Below, piece after piece: positions 1 through 8,911 of a stretch of DNA of 60,687 nt. The number at the start of each line of letters is the position of its first letter. Position 1 is the stretch's first letter. The stretch spans positions 1 through 60,687 of the forward strand of contig DATJCX010000060.1 in the NCBI GenBank assembly GCA_035497735.1, in the 5' to 3' direction. This DNA comes from Brumimicrobium sp035497735 (GTDB lineage: Bacteria > Bacteroidota > Bacteroidia > Flavobacteriales_D > Crocinitomicaceae). The notes below the pieces were generated by a model. The model saw only the letters and a list, made by a program, of their open reading frames with translations. It made no database searches and had not been told where the DNA came from. The translations under genes were made by a program, and so were the position numbers.

Positions 1-62
1 GTTAAGACTGCTTGCGCTGATGGTACTGCCGGTCTACCGGTGGGAGAGTAAGACGACGCCAC
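1..62 (+). rRNA. 5S rRNA, 3' end (partial)
   Basis: The first ~60 bases match the conserved 3' part of bacterial 5S rRNA: a TGGTACTGCC segment (loop E/helix IV side), then GGGAGAGTAAGACGACGCC, the closing 3' strand. The 5' half lies off the left edge. A strong terminator follows directly. The window therefore begins at the end of an rRNA operon on the plus strand. The exact 3' end is estimated. Confidence 0.85.
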
Positions 63-71
63 TTTTTAAGA

Positions 72-101
72 AAGCTCAACAGTAATGTTGAGCTTTTTTT
101 G
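72..101 (+). terminator. Rho-independent terminator of the rRNA operon
   Basis: Perfect 9-bp stem AAGCTCAAC/GTTGAGCTT (72-80 and 87-95) with a 6-nt loop, followed by a T run. It sits about 10 nt after the 5S rRNA end. Confidence 0.9.
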
Positions 102-278
102 TTTATAGACGTTTTTATAGAACTGTTTATAACACAAAAAAACTAGAATAAACTACAAAATCCTTTAGATCAATAACGATCTAAGCATCACAAAACTTAA
201 ATAGCTTTCAATTTTCAACCAAATTTCTACCTTTTAACCTGTCAACTTTCATTTTCTACTACAACCCTTGGTGATGAA

Positions 279-307
279 CGGCTGGTTTGCCGTAAGAGCG
301 GCTCTTA
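279..307. promoter_or_regulatory. Stacked dyads upstream of the repeat-protein gene
   Basis: In the 320-nt gap between the rRNA terminator and the gene at 423, a short hairpin CGGC-TGGTTT-GCCG (279-292) abuts a 15-bp dyad TAAGAGC-G-GCTCTTA (293-307). The dyad is about 48 nt upstream of the candidate -7 box. Its one-base centre makes it a better protein-binding site than an RNA hairpin. No factor is assigned. Nothing else is recognisable in 102-354. Confidence 0.3.
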
Positions 308-354
308 TTTAACAATTTAAATGTTAAATTTCTTTTCTAATTTGAATAATATAG

Positions 355-362
355 TAATTTTG
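355..362 (+). promoter_or_regulatory. Candidate Bacteroidota -7 box (TAATTTTG)
   Basis: TAATTTTG fits TAnnTTTG and lies about 60 nt before the ATG at 423. No TTG/TTTG is present at the usual -33 distance, so only the -7 half is supported. Confidence 0.4.
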
Positions 363-422
363 TGCCATTATTTTTTGATAAACAGGTATATAGCTTGTTT
401 GTCAAATCTAAACTAACTTTAA

Positions 423-3400
423 ATGAATATTTTTTTTACAAATTTTAAAATGATTTTGCTTATTGTGGCTTCAAGCCTATTAAGCTTAAATACCTTTGCG
501 CAACAGCAAATTGGTAATTCTGATTTTGAAAGCTGGGATGAATTGGGTAATGATAAAGAACGCCCAGCTAATTGGAATAACATAAAAAATGGTGATTTGT
601 GCTGGTTATGTGGATTTGGATCTTTGCAAACTTCATGGAGAGATACCGAAGTTCGACCAGGTTCAACAGGTAATTATAGTGCTAGAATTCAATCAGGTAA
701 TGCAGGTGGAATTATTGTAAACGGTGCTATTACATTAGGACGTTTGCATGCGCCAAGTCCATCGGCAAGCGCTGGGTACAATAAAACGACTAGGAGTAAT
801 GCTCAATATTATCAGACTTTAACTGATGTTCCTGATAGCGTTGTCTTTTGGGCAAAGTATTCAATTACTACTTCTGCAGATAGTGCAAGAATTTCAGCAA
901 TTATTCATGATAATTATGACCTTAGAGACCCTCTAGACGGTGCATCACAATCGCATGTTGTAGCTACTGCTATTAAAAGTTTTCAAACAGCTGGAGATTG
1001 GATGAGGATTTCTGTTCCATTTAGCTATACAGGACCTTCAACTGATGGTCAATATATTCTTGTAACGCTTACATCTAGCCATGTACCTGGACAAGGGGTT
1101 AATGGTGCTACTGTATATATCGATGACTTAGAGTTAATTTATAATGATAACGAAATTGAAATTGCTCCAATTGCAGTTCAAAATTTGTTTACAAATCAAA
1201 ATGGATCTGTTTTAACTGCTACAGAAACGCCTAATGCAGCGAGCAGTGTAACTTCAAGACAATGGAAATATTCAACTACTTCAGGTGGTCCTTATACGAA
1301 TGATCTTGTAGGAGAGACGGATGTAACTTATACTCCACAGTTTGCTTCTGCTGGAACGTACTACGTTGTTTCTGAAACTAATTTCAGTGGCGATATAGTG
1401 ACTTCAAATGAAGTTCAAATAAATGTTATTGACTTTATAGTAACGATTAATCCTAATGCTTCTCAGACTTTAATTGAAAATCAGGTAGGTAATACCTTAA
1501 CTGTTAATGAATCTCCAATTGCTGATACGCGTGAATGGAAATATAGTCTAACTTCAGGTTCAGGATATGTTTCATTTACAACTCCTGAAGTTGGAACAAC
1601 ATATACTCCTCAATTTGCTGATGCAGGAACTTACTATGTAGTTGTTGAATCTACAAAAGATGGTTTCTCACAAGTTTCTGATGAAGTTGAAATTAACGTT
1701 GTTGAATTCACGGCTGCAATTAATCCTTCTGCTACTCAAAACTTGATTGAAAATCAAGCAGGATCAATGTTAACTGTAACAGAATCTCCAATTGCTGATA
1801 CACGTGAATGGAAATATAGTGAAACACAAGGTTCGGGATATGTTTCTTTTGCAACTGCAGAAATAGGAACAACTTTCACGCCTCAATTCGCAAACGTTGG
1901 TACATATTATATAGTTGTTGAATCAACTATTGATGGAATAACAACTGTTTCTAATGAAATTCAAGTTAATGTTACTGAGTTTACAAATGCAGTAAATCCT
2001 TCCGCTCTTCAAAATTTATTTGAGAATCAGCCAGGAACAACCTTGACGGTTACAGAGTCGCCAATTGCGAATTCTCGTGAATGGAAGTTTACAACAACTT
2101 CTGGTTCAAACTATATTTCTTTCACAACAGCACAAAATGGTATAAACTATACGCCATTATTTGCTAGTGCAGGTACTTATTACGTAGTTTGTGAATCTAC
2201 AATCGATGGAATTACTATTATTTCTAATGAGGTTGAAGTAGAAGTAGAGGTTTCAATTCTTAATGTAGCTTCAATTTCTCCAAATAGTATTCAAACATTA
2301 ATTGAGAATCAAGTTGGAACAACGATTACAGTTTCTGAAACGCCAAATGCAGCAGATTCTCGCGAATGGATGTGGTCTACAACTTCTGGTTCTGGTTATA
2401 CTTCTTTTGCAACTGTAGAAGATGGTTTAACTTATGCACCTCAGTTTGCTAACGCTGGTACATATTATGTTATTTGTGAAGCTGATTTCGCTGGAGATAT
2501 TCAAATTTCTAACGAAGTTCAAATTAACGTTGTTGAATTTACAGCTGCAATCAATCCTTCTGCTACTCAGAATTTAATTGAGAATCAAGTTGGAACTGAA
2601 TTGACGGTAACGGAATCTCCTGTTGCTGATGCACGAGAGTGGAAGTATAGTGAAACTTCTGGTTCAGGATATGTTTCATTTGCAACTGTAGAAGATGGAT
2701 TAACTTATACACCACAGTTTGCTGATGCAGGAACTTACTATGTAGTTGTTGAATCTACAATCGATGGTATTACAGTTACTTCTAATGAAGTTGAAATTAA
2801 TGTAGTTGATTTCACAGCTGCAATCAATCCTTCTGCTACTCAGAATTTAATTGAGAATCAAGTTGGAACTGAATTGACGGTAACGGAATCTCCTGTTGCT
2901 GATGCACGTGAATGGAAGTTTACAACGACATCTGGTTCTGACTATGTTTCATTTGCAACTGTAGAAGATGGTTTAACTTATACACCACAGTTTGCTGATG
3001 CTGGAACTTACTATGTAGTTGTTGAATCTACAATTGATGGAATTATAGTAACTTCTAATGAAGTTGAAATTAACGTAGTTGAATTTACAAACGCAATTGC
3101 TGAAACTGACGATCAATTCTTAATTGAGAATCAAGCGGGAGCTGAATTGACTGTAACGGAATCTCCTGTTGCTGATACACGTGAGTGGAAGTTTACAACA
3201 ACATCTGGTTCTAACTATGTTTCATTTGCAACTGTAGAAGATGGTTTAACTTATACACCACAGTTTGCTGATGCAGGAACTTACTATGTAGTTGCTGAAT
3301 CTACAATCGACGGAATCACTGTTATTTCTAACGAAGTGAAAATTGAAGTTATTGAATTCACTAACGCTATTTCTGCGACTGAAGAGCAATTCTTATTCGA

Positions 3401-3887
3401 GAATGAAGCAGGATCTGAGTTGACTGTTGTAGAAACTCCAGAAGCTGAAACTAGAGAGTGGAAATATACGACGACAGCTGGTTCTGACTATGTTTCATTT
3501 GCAACTGCAGAAATTGGAGAAACTTATATTCCATTATTTGCTGATGCTGGTGTTTACTATGTTGTTTGTGAATCTACAATTGACGGAATCACTGTTACTT
3601 CTAACGAGGTGAAGATTACTGTTGAAGAGGACTTATCTGTTGAAGAAAACGAATTCCTAAACATTAAAGTTTACGCTAACGATCAAACTCTAGTAGTTGA
3701 TTTAAGTAATGTTGAAATGAACGGAGTTTCAATTCAATTAGTAAACCTTGAAGGAAAGGTAATCGCAAAACAAAAATTGGTATCGAATCAAATTAATACG
3801 ATTAATGTTAATACTCCTACAGGAATCTATTTCTATGGAATTAGAGGAAATGGTAGTTTTGTTAACGGAAAGGTATTGATTAAGTAA
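423..3887 (+). CDS. T9SS-secreted surface protein with nine tandem Ig-like repeats
   Basis: 1154-aa exported protein. Residues 1-27 are a signal peptide (hydrophobic LLIVASSLLSL, cleavage near FAQ). Residues ~30-240 resemble the carbohydrate-binding-like N-terminal domains of Bacteroidota surface proteins (aromatic-rich, F-E-S-W start). Residues ~246-1070 are nine copies of a ~91-residue unit with recurring features: L-x-EN-Q near the start, REWK in the middle, then TYTPQFADAGTYYVV, ending SNEVEINV. This is a beta-sandwich pattern. Residues ~1078-1154 are a T9SS type A sorting domain ending GIYFYGI...GKVLIK. The protein is probably exported by Sec, moved across the outer membrane by T9SS and displayed as a long stalk or adhesin. 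Ligand unknown. Monocistronic, ending in a strong terminator. Confidence 0.88.
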   Translation: MNIFFTNFKMILLIVASSLLSLNTFAQQQIGNSDFESWDELGNDKERPANWNNIKNGDLCWLCGFGSLQTSWRDTEVRPGSTGNYSARIQSGNAGGIIVNGAITLGRLHAPSPSASAGYNKTTRSNAQYYQTLTDVPDSVVFWAKYSITTSADSARISAIIHDNYDLRDPLDGASQSHVVATAIKSFQTAGDWMRISVPFSYTGPSTDGQYILVTLTSSHVPGQGVNGATVYIDDLELIYNDNEIEIAPIAVQNLFTNQNGSVLTATETPNAASSVTSRQWKYSTTSGGPYTNDLVGETDVTYTPQFASAGTYYVVSETNFSGDIVTSNEVQINVIDFIVTINPNASQTLIENQVGNTLTVNESPIADTREWKYSLTSGSGYVSFTTPEVGTTYTPQFADAGTYYVVVESTKDGFSQVSDEVEINVVEFTAAINPSATQNLIENQAGSMLTVTESPIADTREWKYSETQGSGYVSFATAEIGTTFTPQFANVGTYYIVVESTIDGITTVSNEIQVNVTEFTNAVNPSALQNLFENQPGTTLTVTESPIANSREWKFTTTSGSNYISFTTAQNGINYTPLFASAGTYYVVCESTIDGITIISNEVEVEVEVSILNVASISPNSIQTLIENQVGTTITVSETPNAADSREWMWSTTSGSGYTSFATVEDGLTYAPQFANAGTYYVICEADFAGDIQISNEVQINVVEFTAAINPSATQNLIENQVGTELTVTESPVADAREWKYSETSGSGYVSFATVEDGLTYTPQFADAGTYYVVVESTIDGITVTSNEVEINVVDFTAAINPSATQNLIENQVGTELTVTESPVADAREWKFTTTSGSDYVSFATVEDGLTYTPQFADAGTYYVVVESTIDGIIVTSNEVEINVVEFTNAIAETDDQFLIENQAGAELTVTESPVADTREWKFTTTSGSNYVSFATVEDGLTYTPQFADAGTYYVVAESTIDGITVISNEVKIEVIEFTNAISATEEQFLFENEAGSELTVVETPEAETREWKYTTTAGSDYVSFATAEIGETYIPLFADAGVYYVVCESTIDGITVTSNEVKITVEEDLSVEENEFLNIKVYANDQTLVVDLSNVEMNGVSIQLVNLEGKVIAKQKLVSNQINTINVNTPTGIYFYGIRGNGSFVNGKVLIK
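1158..3632 (+). repeat. Nine in-frame tandem repeats of ~273 bp
   Basis: Each unit encodes one ~91-residue domain. Units 6 and 7 start at 2541 and 2814, exactly 273 bp apart, and their first ~90 bp are identical at DNA level, including synonymous positions. Units 7 and 8 are also very close. The first and last units, and unit 5 (which carries a few extra residues), are more diverged. The pattern points to recent duplication or gene conversion in the centre of the array. Confidence 0.9.
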
Positions 3888-3907
3888 TCAGTATATCAAA
3901 ATATATT

Positions 3908-3941
3908 AAGGCCCCTTTTCGAAAGAAGAGGGGCTTTTTTT
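3908..3941 (+). terminator. Rho-independent terminator
   Basis: Strong GC-rich stem (AAGGCCCCTTTTC, GAAA loop, matching GAAGAGGGGC) followed by seven T. It lies 21 nt after the stop of the repeat-protein gene. Confidence 0.9.
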
Positions 3942-4238
3942 ATGAAGAAACTTTGATGTGATGTCCGATTCAGTCTAAATGGAATCTTTCTTAATAATTA
4001 TTCAGAAAAGGTAGGAGGCTGTCAATACTTGCTTGGTCTCTATTCTCCATTATAAGCTTGATTTCAGCCTTAATTTCAGTATAAGTACGTTGGTTGAAAC
4101 TCCCTTTTATTCTACGTGAAAACACTGTTTAAAGCGGTTAGTTTAAAATGCTTAACAGTTTTCCATTTATTATCTGCTACTTTCTATAGGCGCCATAGTT
4201 TTCAATTGATATTTTATAGTACGAGTAAATTTAGCGCA
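3942..4238. other. Intergenic region, nothing recognised
   Basis: About 300 nt between two convergent terminators. No plausible ORF, RNA gene or strong repeat was seen on either strand. Confidence 0.6.
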
Positions 4239-4267
4239 TAAAAAAAGCTGCCCTAACAGAGCAGCTT
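4239..4267 (-). terminator. Rho-independent terminator of secA
   Basis: On the minus strand, AAGCTGC (4261-4267) pairs with GCAGCTT (4245-4251), followed by a T run. It lies 24 nt past the secA stop. Confidence 0.85.
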
Positions 4268-4290
4268 ATATATAATTGAGTTATCAATTC

Positions 4291-7200
4291 TTATTTACCG
4301 TGGCATTGTTTAAACTTCTTTCCACTTCCACAAGGGCAAGGGTCGTTTCTACCAACTCTTTTTTCAGCAACAATAGGCTCTTGCTTTTGATTCGCCATAC
4401 TTTGTTGTTGAGATTGTGCCATTGCTTGTGAATAACCTTGGCTACCTTCAAATTTTTGAGTTTGACTTGGTGTTTTTGCCTCAGCTGCTCTAGCGTAACT
4501 ATCTTTTTGTTTTGTAGCTTGATTTTGAACAGAAGCCGAATTTTCCATAACTGGAATTTCACCTTTCACTAAGAATTCTATTGTTTCTTTGTTCAATCTG
4601 TCCATCATGTCTTTAAACAACTCAAAAGAAGTTAATTTGTAAACCAATAATGGATCTTTTTGCTCGTATCTTGCTTGCTGAACTGAAGTTCTCAAGTCAT
4701 CCATTTCTCTTAGATGTTCCTTCCATTCGTTGTCAATCAAACCTAATACAATTGCTTTTTCGAACTGCTTAATAATAGATCTACCTTCTGAAGTGTATCC
4801 GTCAGCAATAGTTGTAGAAACTTCAATAGCTCTTTTACCATCTGTTATTGGAACACGTAAGTGACGTTCTCTATTTTCAACTTGCTCATAATATTGCTTT
4901 ACATTTGAGAATACGAGTTCTGCAATTTTTTTGTTTTTACTTTCATAACGATCTAATGCCGCATTATATACGATATCAATTTTTTCTTCTCGAGAAGTTG
5001 AATCGAAATCCTCTTGTTTAATTGGAGATTGAATTCCAACAACTTTCATTAATTCTAATTCGAAGTCTTTAAAGTCATCTTTACCGTTGTAAGAATCTAC
5101 AATGTATTCAACTGTATCGTAGAACATGTTTGCGATATCAAGATCTAATCGATCTCCGTATAGGGCATTCTTTCTCTTTTTGTAAACTGCTTTACGTTGA
5201 GCGTTCATCACGTCATCATACTCCAATAAATGCTTACGGCTACCAAAGTTGTTTTCCTCTACTTTCTTTTGAGCACGTTCAATAGATTTTGAAATCATTC
5301 CATGTTGAATAACTTCCCCTTCTTGAAGTCCCATTCTATCCATCAACTTCGCAATACGTTCTGAACCGAACTTACGCATTAAGTCATCTTCTAGAGAAAC
5401 AAAGAATTGAGAAGAACCAGGATCTCCTTGACGACCAGCACGACCTCTTAACTGTCTGTCAACTCGTCTAGAGTCGTGACGTTCAGTACCGATAATGGCT
5501 AAACCACCTACTTCTTTAACACCTTCTCTTAATTTAATATCTGTACCACGTCCTGCCATATTCGTAGCAATGGTTACTGCTTTTTTCGCCCCAGCGTCAG
5601 CTACAATTTCCGACTCCTGTTGGTGGTGTTTTGCGTTCAGAACGTTGTGTGGAATTCCTTCCATTTTCAACATTCTACTTAGTAATTCAGAGATTTCTAC
5701 TGTTGTAGTACCTACAAGAACTGGTCTTTCTTGTTCATTCAACACTTTAATTTCTTCGATTACTGCGTGGTATTTTTCTCTTGCTGTTTTGTAAACACGG
5801 TCTTCCATGTCTTTACGCGCAATCGGTCTGTTTGTTGGAATAACTACAACATCCAATTCGTAGATATCCCAAAATTCTTTCGCCTCTGTTTCAGCTGTAC
5901 CTGTCATCCCTGCTAATTTGTGGTACATTCTAAAGTAGTTCTGAAGCGAAACTGTAGCATATGTTTGTGTAGCTGCTTCCACATCTACGTTTTCTTTTGC
6001 TTCAATAGCTTGGTGAAGTCCGTCTGAATAACGACGACCTTCCATGATACGTCCTGTAGATTCGTCAACAATTTTAACCTTGTTATCCACAACAACATAC
6101 TCTACTTCTTTTTCGAATAAAGTATAAGCCTTCAACAATTGGTTAATACTGTGAATTCTTTCTGACTTAATAGAATAGTCTCTAATTAACTCATCCTTTT
6201 TACTCGCTAATTCTTCTGGCGAAATATTTTCTTTTTCTAAATTTGCGAGCTCTGTTCCAATATCTGGCATCACATAGAAGTTTGGATCATCTTCCCCTGA
6301 TATTAAATCAATTCCTTTGTCTGTTAACTCAATCGTATTTTGTTTCTCATCGATTACAAAGTAAAGATCATTGTCAATAATTGGCATTTGCTTATTTTGC
6401 TCTGCCATATAAAAGTTTTCAGTTTTCTGTAAGTGTGCTTTTACACCAGGTTCTGAAAGGAATTTAATTAATGCTCTATTTTTAGGAAGACCTCTGTAGG
6501 CACGCAACAATTGTTGACCTCCTTCGTCTAATCTTTTTTTAGTTTCATTTTTATCACTCGTAGGCTCATTGATTACCGCTAATGATTTTTTAGCATCTGC
6601 TAAAATTTTAGTGATTAATGTTCTTTGCGCGCTAACAACCTTTTCGATAATTGGTTTTAGTCCAACATATTCCTGTTGATCGCCTTTGGGCGTTGGTCCA
6701 GAAATAATCAAAGGTGTTCTAGCATCATCAATTAAAACCGAGTCAACCTCATCAACAATAGCGAAATGATGTTTCTTTTGAACTAAACTTGCGATATCGC
6801 TAGACATATTGTCACGCAAATAGTCGAATCCAAACTCATTGTTTGTACCGAATGTAATATTTGCTTTGTATGCGTCTTTTCTGTTTTCGGAGTTTGGTCT
6901 ATGTTTATCAATACAGTCAACTGTTAAACCGTGGAATTGGTATAAAGGTCCCATCCACTCACTATCACGTCTCGCAAGGTAGTCGTTCACTGTTACCATA
7001 TGAATACCCTTTCCTGCCAATGCGTTTAAGTAAACTGGAAGTGTAGCAACCAAAGTTTTACCTTCCCCTGTTTGCATCTCTGCAATGTTTCCTCTATGAA
7101 GTACAGCTCCACCCATGATTTGAACGTCATAGTGAACCATGTTCCATTCCATTTTTGCTCCAGCTGCCGACCATGCGTTGTGCCAAATAGCTTTATCTCC

Positions 7201-7647
7201 GTCGATTTCAATTCCATCGACTTTTTTAGCCATTTCAATATCGTGATCAGTTGCCGTTACAACCATCTTCTTGTTTTCAGCCCAACGTCTAGCAGTTTCC
7301 TTAACAGTTGCAAATGCATCTGGTAATAACTCTTCTAAAACCTTTTCTATTTGTTGGTCTAAATCTTCAACTAGTTTGTCAATTTTATCAAAGATATGTT
7401 CCTTTTCAATAACAGTTGTTTCAGGAGCGTTTGCTTTTTCTTCTAATGATTTAATTTCATTTTCGATAGCTGCTGTTTCCTCTTGTATCTTCTCTTGGAA
7501 TGTTTTTGTTCTAGCTCTAAGTTCATCGTCACTGATGTCGCGCAATGAAGCAAAGATTTCATTCACTTTATCAATGATTGGCTGGTATTGCTTTCTGTCT
7601 TTTGTGGACTTATCTCCAAGTATTTTTTTTAATAGATCTCCTATCAT
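4291..7647 (-). CDS. secA: SecA, preprotein translocase ATPase
   Basis: 1118-aa motor that drives unfolded preproteins through SecYEG. Visible parts: Walker A MQTGEGKT at ~191-198, DEVD Walker B at ~299-302, TFGTNNEFGFDYLRDN, the GTERHDSRRVDRQLRGRAGRQGDPG helicase motif VI region, and a C-terminal SEC-C zinc motif CPCGSG...CH for SecB/lipid contact. It is ~200 aa longer than E. coli SecA. The extra length lies mainly between the DEVD motif and the second nucleotide-binding domain (~320-560) and before Walker A, as is usual in Bacteroidota. It is flanked by its own terminator and supplies the exported and T9SS proteins of this window. The start at 7647 gives the expected N-terminus. Confidence 0.98.
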   Translation of the reverse strand: MIGDLLKKILGDKSTKDRKQYQPIIDKVNEIFASLRDISDDELRARTKTFQEKIQEETAAIENEIKSLEEKANAPETTVIEKEHIFDKIDKLVEDLDQQIEKVLEELLPDAFATVKETARRWAENKKMVVTATDHDIEMAKKVDGIEIDGDKAIWHNAWSAAGAKMEWNMVHYDVQIMGGAVLHRGNIAEMQTGEGKTLVATLPVYLNALAGKGIHMVTVNDYLARRDSEWMGPLYQFHGLTVDCIDKHRPNSENRKDAYKANITFGTNNEFGFDYLRDNMSSDIASLVQKKHHFAIVDEVDSVLIDDARTPLIISGPTPKGDQQEYVGLKPIIEKVVSAQRTLITKILADAKKSLAVINEPTSDKNETKKRLDEGGQQLLRAYRGLPKNRALIKFLSEPGVKAHLQKTENFYMAEQNKQMPIIDNDLYFVIDEKQNTIELTDKGIDLISGEDDPNFYVMPDIGTELANLEKENISPEELASKKDELIRDYSIKSERIHSINQLLKAYTLFEKEVEYVVVDNKVKIVDESTGRIMEGRRYSDGLHQAIEAKENVDVEAATQTYATVSLQNYFRMYHKLAGMTGTAETEAKEFWDIYELDVVVIPTNRPIARKDMEDRVYKTAREKYHAVIEEIKVLNEQERPVLVGTTTVEISELLSRMLKMEGIPHNVLNAKHHQQESEIVADAGAKKAVTIATNMAGRGTDIKLREGVKEVGGLAIIGTERHDSRRVDRQLRGRAGRQGDPGSSQFFVSLEDDLMRKFGSERIAKLMDRMGLQEGEVIQHGMISKSIERAQKKVEENNFGSRKHLLEYDDVMNAQRKAVYKKRKNALYGDRLDLDIANMFYDTVEYIVDSYNGKDDFKDFELELMKVVGIQSPIKQEDFDSTSREEKIDIVYNAALDRYESKNKKIAELVFSNVKQYYEQVENRERHLRVPITDGKRAIEVSTTIADGYTSEGRSIIKQFEKAIVLGLIDNEWKEHLREMDDLRTSVQQARYEQKDPLLVYKLTSFELFKDMMDRLNKETIEFLVKGEIPVMENSASVQNQATKQKDSYARAAEAKTPSQTQKFEGSQGYSQAMAQSQQQSMANQKQEPIVAEKRVGRNDPCPCGSGKKFKQCHGK

Positions 7648-7670
7648 TTGTCTTTGTAATTAGTAAACCC

Positions 7671-7678
7671 CAAAAATA
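7671..7678 (-). promoter_or_regulatory. Candidate -7 box for secA (TATTTTTG)
   Basis: The minus strand reads TATTTTTG, matching TAnnTTTG, 23 nt before the secA ATG. A clear -33 element was not found. Confidence 0.35.
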
Positions 7679-7787
7679 AGAATGATACTTTAAATTTTGA
7701 CGTTTTTTTTATATTTAATAACAACCATCAGTAATTATTCCAAAAATGAAATACTGCCAAATAGACAGATGTCATGGTAGTGTATAG

Positions 7788-7820
7788 CTAAAAAAAAAGC
7801 CTTTTATGACAAAAGGCTTT
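7788..7820 (-). terminator. Rho-independent terminator of the DUF2795 gene
   Basis: Minus strand AAAGCCTTTT/AAAAGGCTTT 10-bp stem (7811-7820 with 7796-7805), 5-nt loop, then a T run. It is 24 nt after the stop. Confidence 0.85.
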
Positions 7821-7843
7821 TAGAATGTTTTCTATCGATAAGG

Positions 7844-8065
7844 CTAATATTCATCTTCATTGAAGAAAAAGTCTTCTTTTGAAGGGTAATCAGACCAAAT
7901 ATCTTCAATGCTTTCATAAATTTCACCTTCATCTTCAATTGCTTGAAGATTCTCTACTACCTCTAATGGTGCGCCTGTACGAATTGCAAAATCAATTAAT
8001 TCGTCTTTAGCCGCCGGCCATGGTGCATCTTCTAAGTAAGAAGCTAATTCTAATGTCCAATACAT
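7844..8065 (-). CDS. DUF2795 family small acidic protein
   Basis: 73 aa. It starts MYWTLELASYLEDAPWPA and ends in an acidic tail (EDFFFNEDEY). This matches the short DUF2795 protein common in Bacteroidota. The predicted fold is all-helical with no signal peptide or membrane segment, so it is cytoplasmic. Function unknown. It is monocistronic, with a good promoter ~56 nt upstream and its own terminator, which suggests an independently expressed, abundant small protein. Family call is from remembered sequence pattern. Confidence 0.8.
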   Translation of the reverse strand: MYWTLELASYLEDAPWPAAKDELIDFAIRTGAPLEVVENLQAIEDEGEIYESIEDIWSDYPSKEDFFFNEDEY

Positions 8066-8120
8066 AATTTTATAATTTATATCTTGTTTATAATCTAAAA
8101 CTGTGCCTAAATTTAGCGTG

Positions 8121-8151
8121 CAAAATTATTCTTTTTTTTCGAATATCCAAA
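8121..8151 (-). promoter_or_regulatory. Bacteroidota-type promoter of the DUF2795 gene
   Basis: On the minus strand TTTG (8148-8151), 19-nt spacer, TAATTTTG (8121-8128). Both elements match the Bacteroidota sigma-ABfr consensus. The start codon is ~56 nt downstream. Confidence 0.65.
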
Positions 8152-8180
8152 TTTTTATGAGAAAATATTACTATCTCTAC

Positions 8181-8732
8181 CTAAGTTCTTGGAATCCATT
8201 GAATTTCTTCAATTTTCAAATCAGTTGCAATCTTCCTAGATAGTACAAATAAGTAGTCGCTCAGTCTGTTTAAATACTTCATCGCTAATTGATGTTGTTC
8301 GCTATCATCGTTCAGTGCAACCGTCAATCTTTCCGCTCTTCTGCAAATACATCTAGCAATATGACTGTGTGAAAGAATCATTTTCCCACCTGGAAGTACA
8401 AATTTTGTAATAGGAGGGATGGTTTCATTCATTTTGTCTATCGCATTTTCCAAAAAGGTGACATCGTCTTCGTATATTAACGGTAAGTTCATCTTTGTTC
8501 CTTCTGGTTGTGTAGCTAATAATGAGCCTATTGTGAAAAGTCGGTCTTGAATCTCAATTAATTGATCGAACTGTTCTTTAGGAATTTCTTCATGATCTCT
8601 CAATAAACCAACCCATGAATTTAATTCATCTACTGTTCCATAACTTTCAATTCTTAGGTCTGCTTTTGAAACTCTCTTTCCTCCAATCAGTGAGGTCTGG
8701 CCAGTATCTCCTTTTTTTGTATATACTTTCAT
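8181..8732 (-). CDS. Cob(I)alamin adenosyltransferase, PduO/MMAB type
   Basis: Transfers the adenosyl group of ATP to cob(I)alamin, making adenosylcobalamin for B12-dependent mutases. At 183 aa it is normal for the PduO-type family. The N-terminal ATP-binding stretch (KVYTKKGDTG, then SLIGGKRVSK) and the CRRAERLTVAL helix with its conserved Arg and Glu are present. It is a cytoplasmic trimer in characterised relatives. I chose the ATG at 8732 because it has an AGAAGGA-like ribosome site and starts at the family N-terminus. The open frame extends 24 codons further upstream without family similarity. No cobalamin riboswitch was recognised upstream, and no B12 enzyme is in the window. Confidence 0.93.
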   Translation of the reverse strand: MKVYTKKGDTGQTSLIGGKRVSKADLRIESYGTVDELNSWVGLLRDHEEIPKEQFDQLIEIQDRLFTIGSLLATQPEGTKMNLPLIYEDDVTFLENAIDKMNETIPPITKFVLPGGKMILSHSHIARCICRRAERLTVALNDDSEQHQLAMKYLNRLSDYLFVLSRKIATDLKIEEIQWIPRT

Positions 8733-8861
8733 GTTGATCCTTCTGTTTTTATTTTGCGTTTGAAGATAGTTATAATTTAAGTCAATAACTAAAGTTATAT
8801 ACAAAATGTTGCAAGAAAAGTTCGGATTAATTGCTATTTCCTTAAAAAATATCTTCCAAAT

Positions 8862-8889
8862 AAAAAAGGCAACGAAACTCGTTGCCTTT
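8862..8889 (-). terminator. Rho-independent terminator of the acyl-CoA dehydrogenase gene
   Basis: Minus strand stem GGCAACGA/TCGTTGCC (8879-8886 with 8868-8875) with a tight loop, followed by six T. It separates this gene from the adenosyltransferase gene downstream. Confidence 0.85.
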
Positions 8890-8911
8890 CTATCAATAGA
8901 TTATATATTTC

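Noticed and set aside
1158..3632. Regular repeats at ~273-bp spacing as a possible CRISPR-like array
   Set aside because: The repeats are in-frame, protein-coding and contiguous, with no unique spacers, and they encode Ig-like domains.
4284..4562. 92-aa minus-strand frame at the secA 3' end
   Set aside because: Out-of-frame shadow within secA, which clearly continues to its SEC-C motif.
7271..7663. 130-aa plus-strand frame inside secA
   Set aside because: Antisense shadow of the SecA N-terminus, with low-complexity Ser/Ile/Phe composition.
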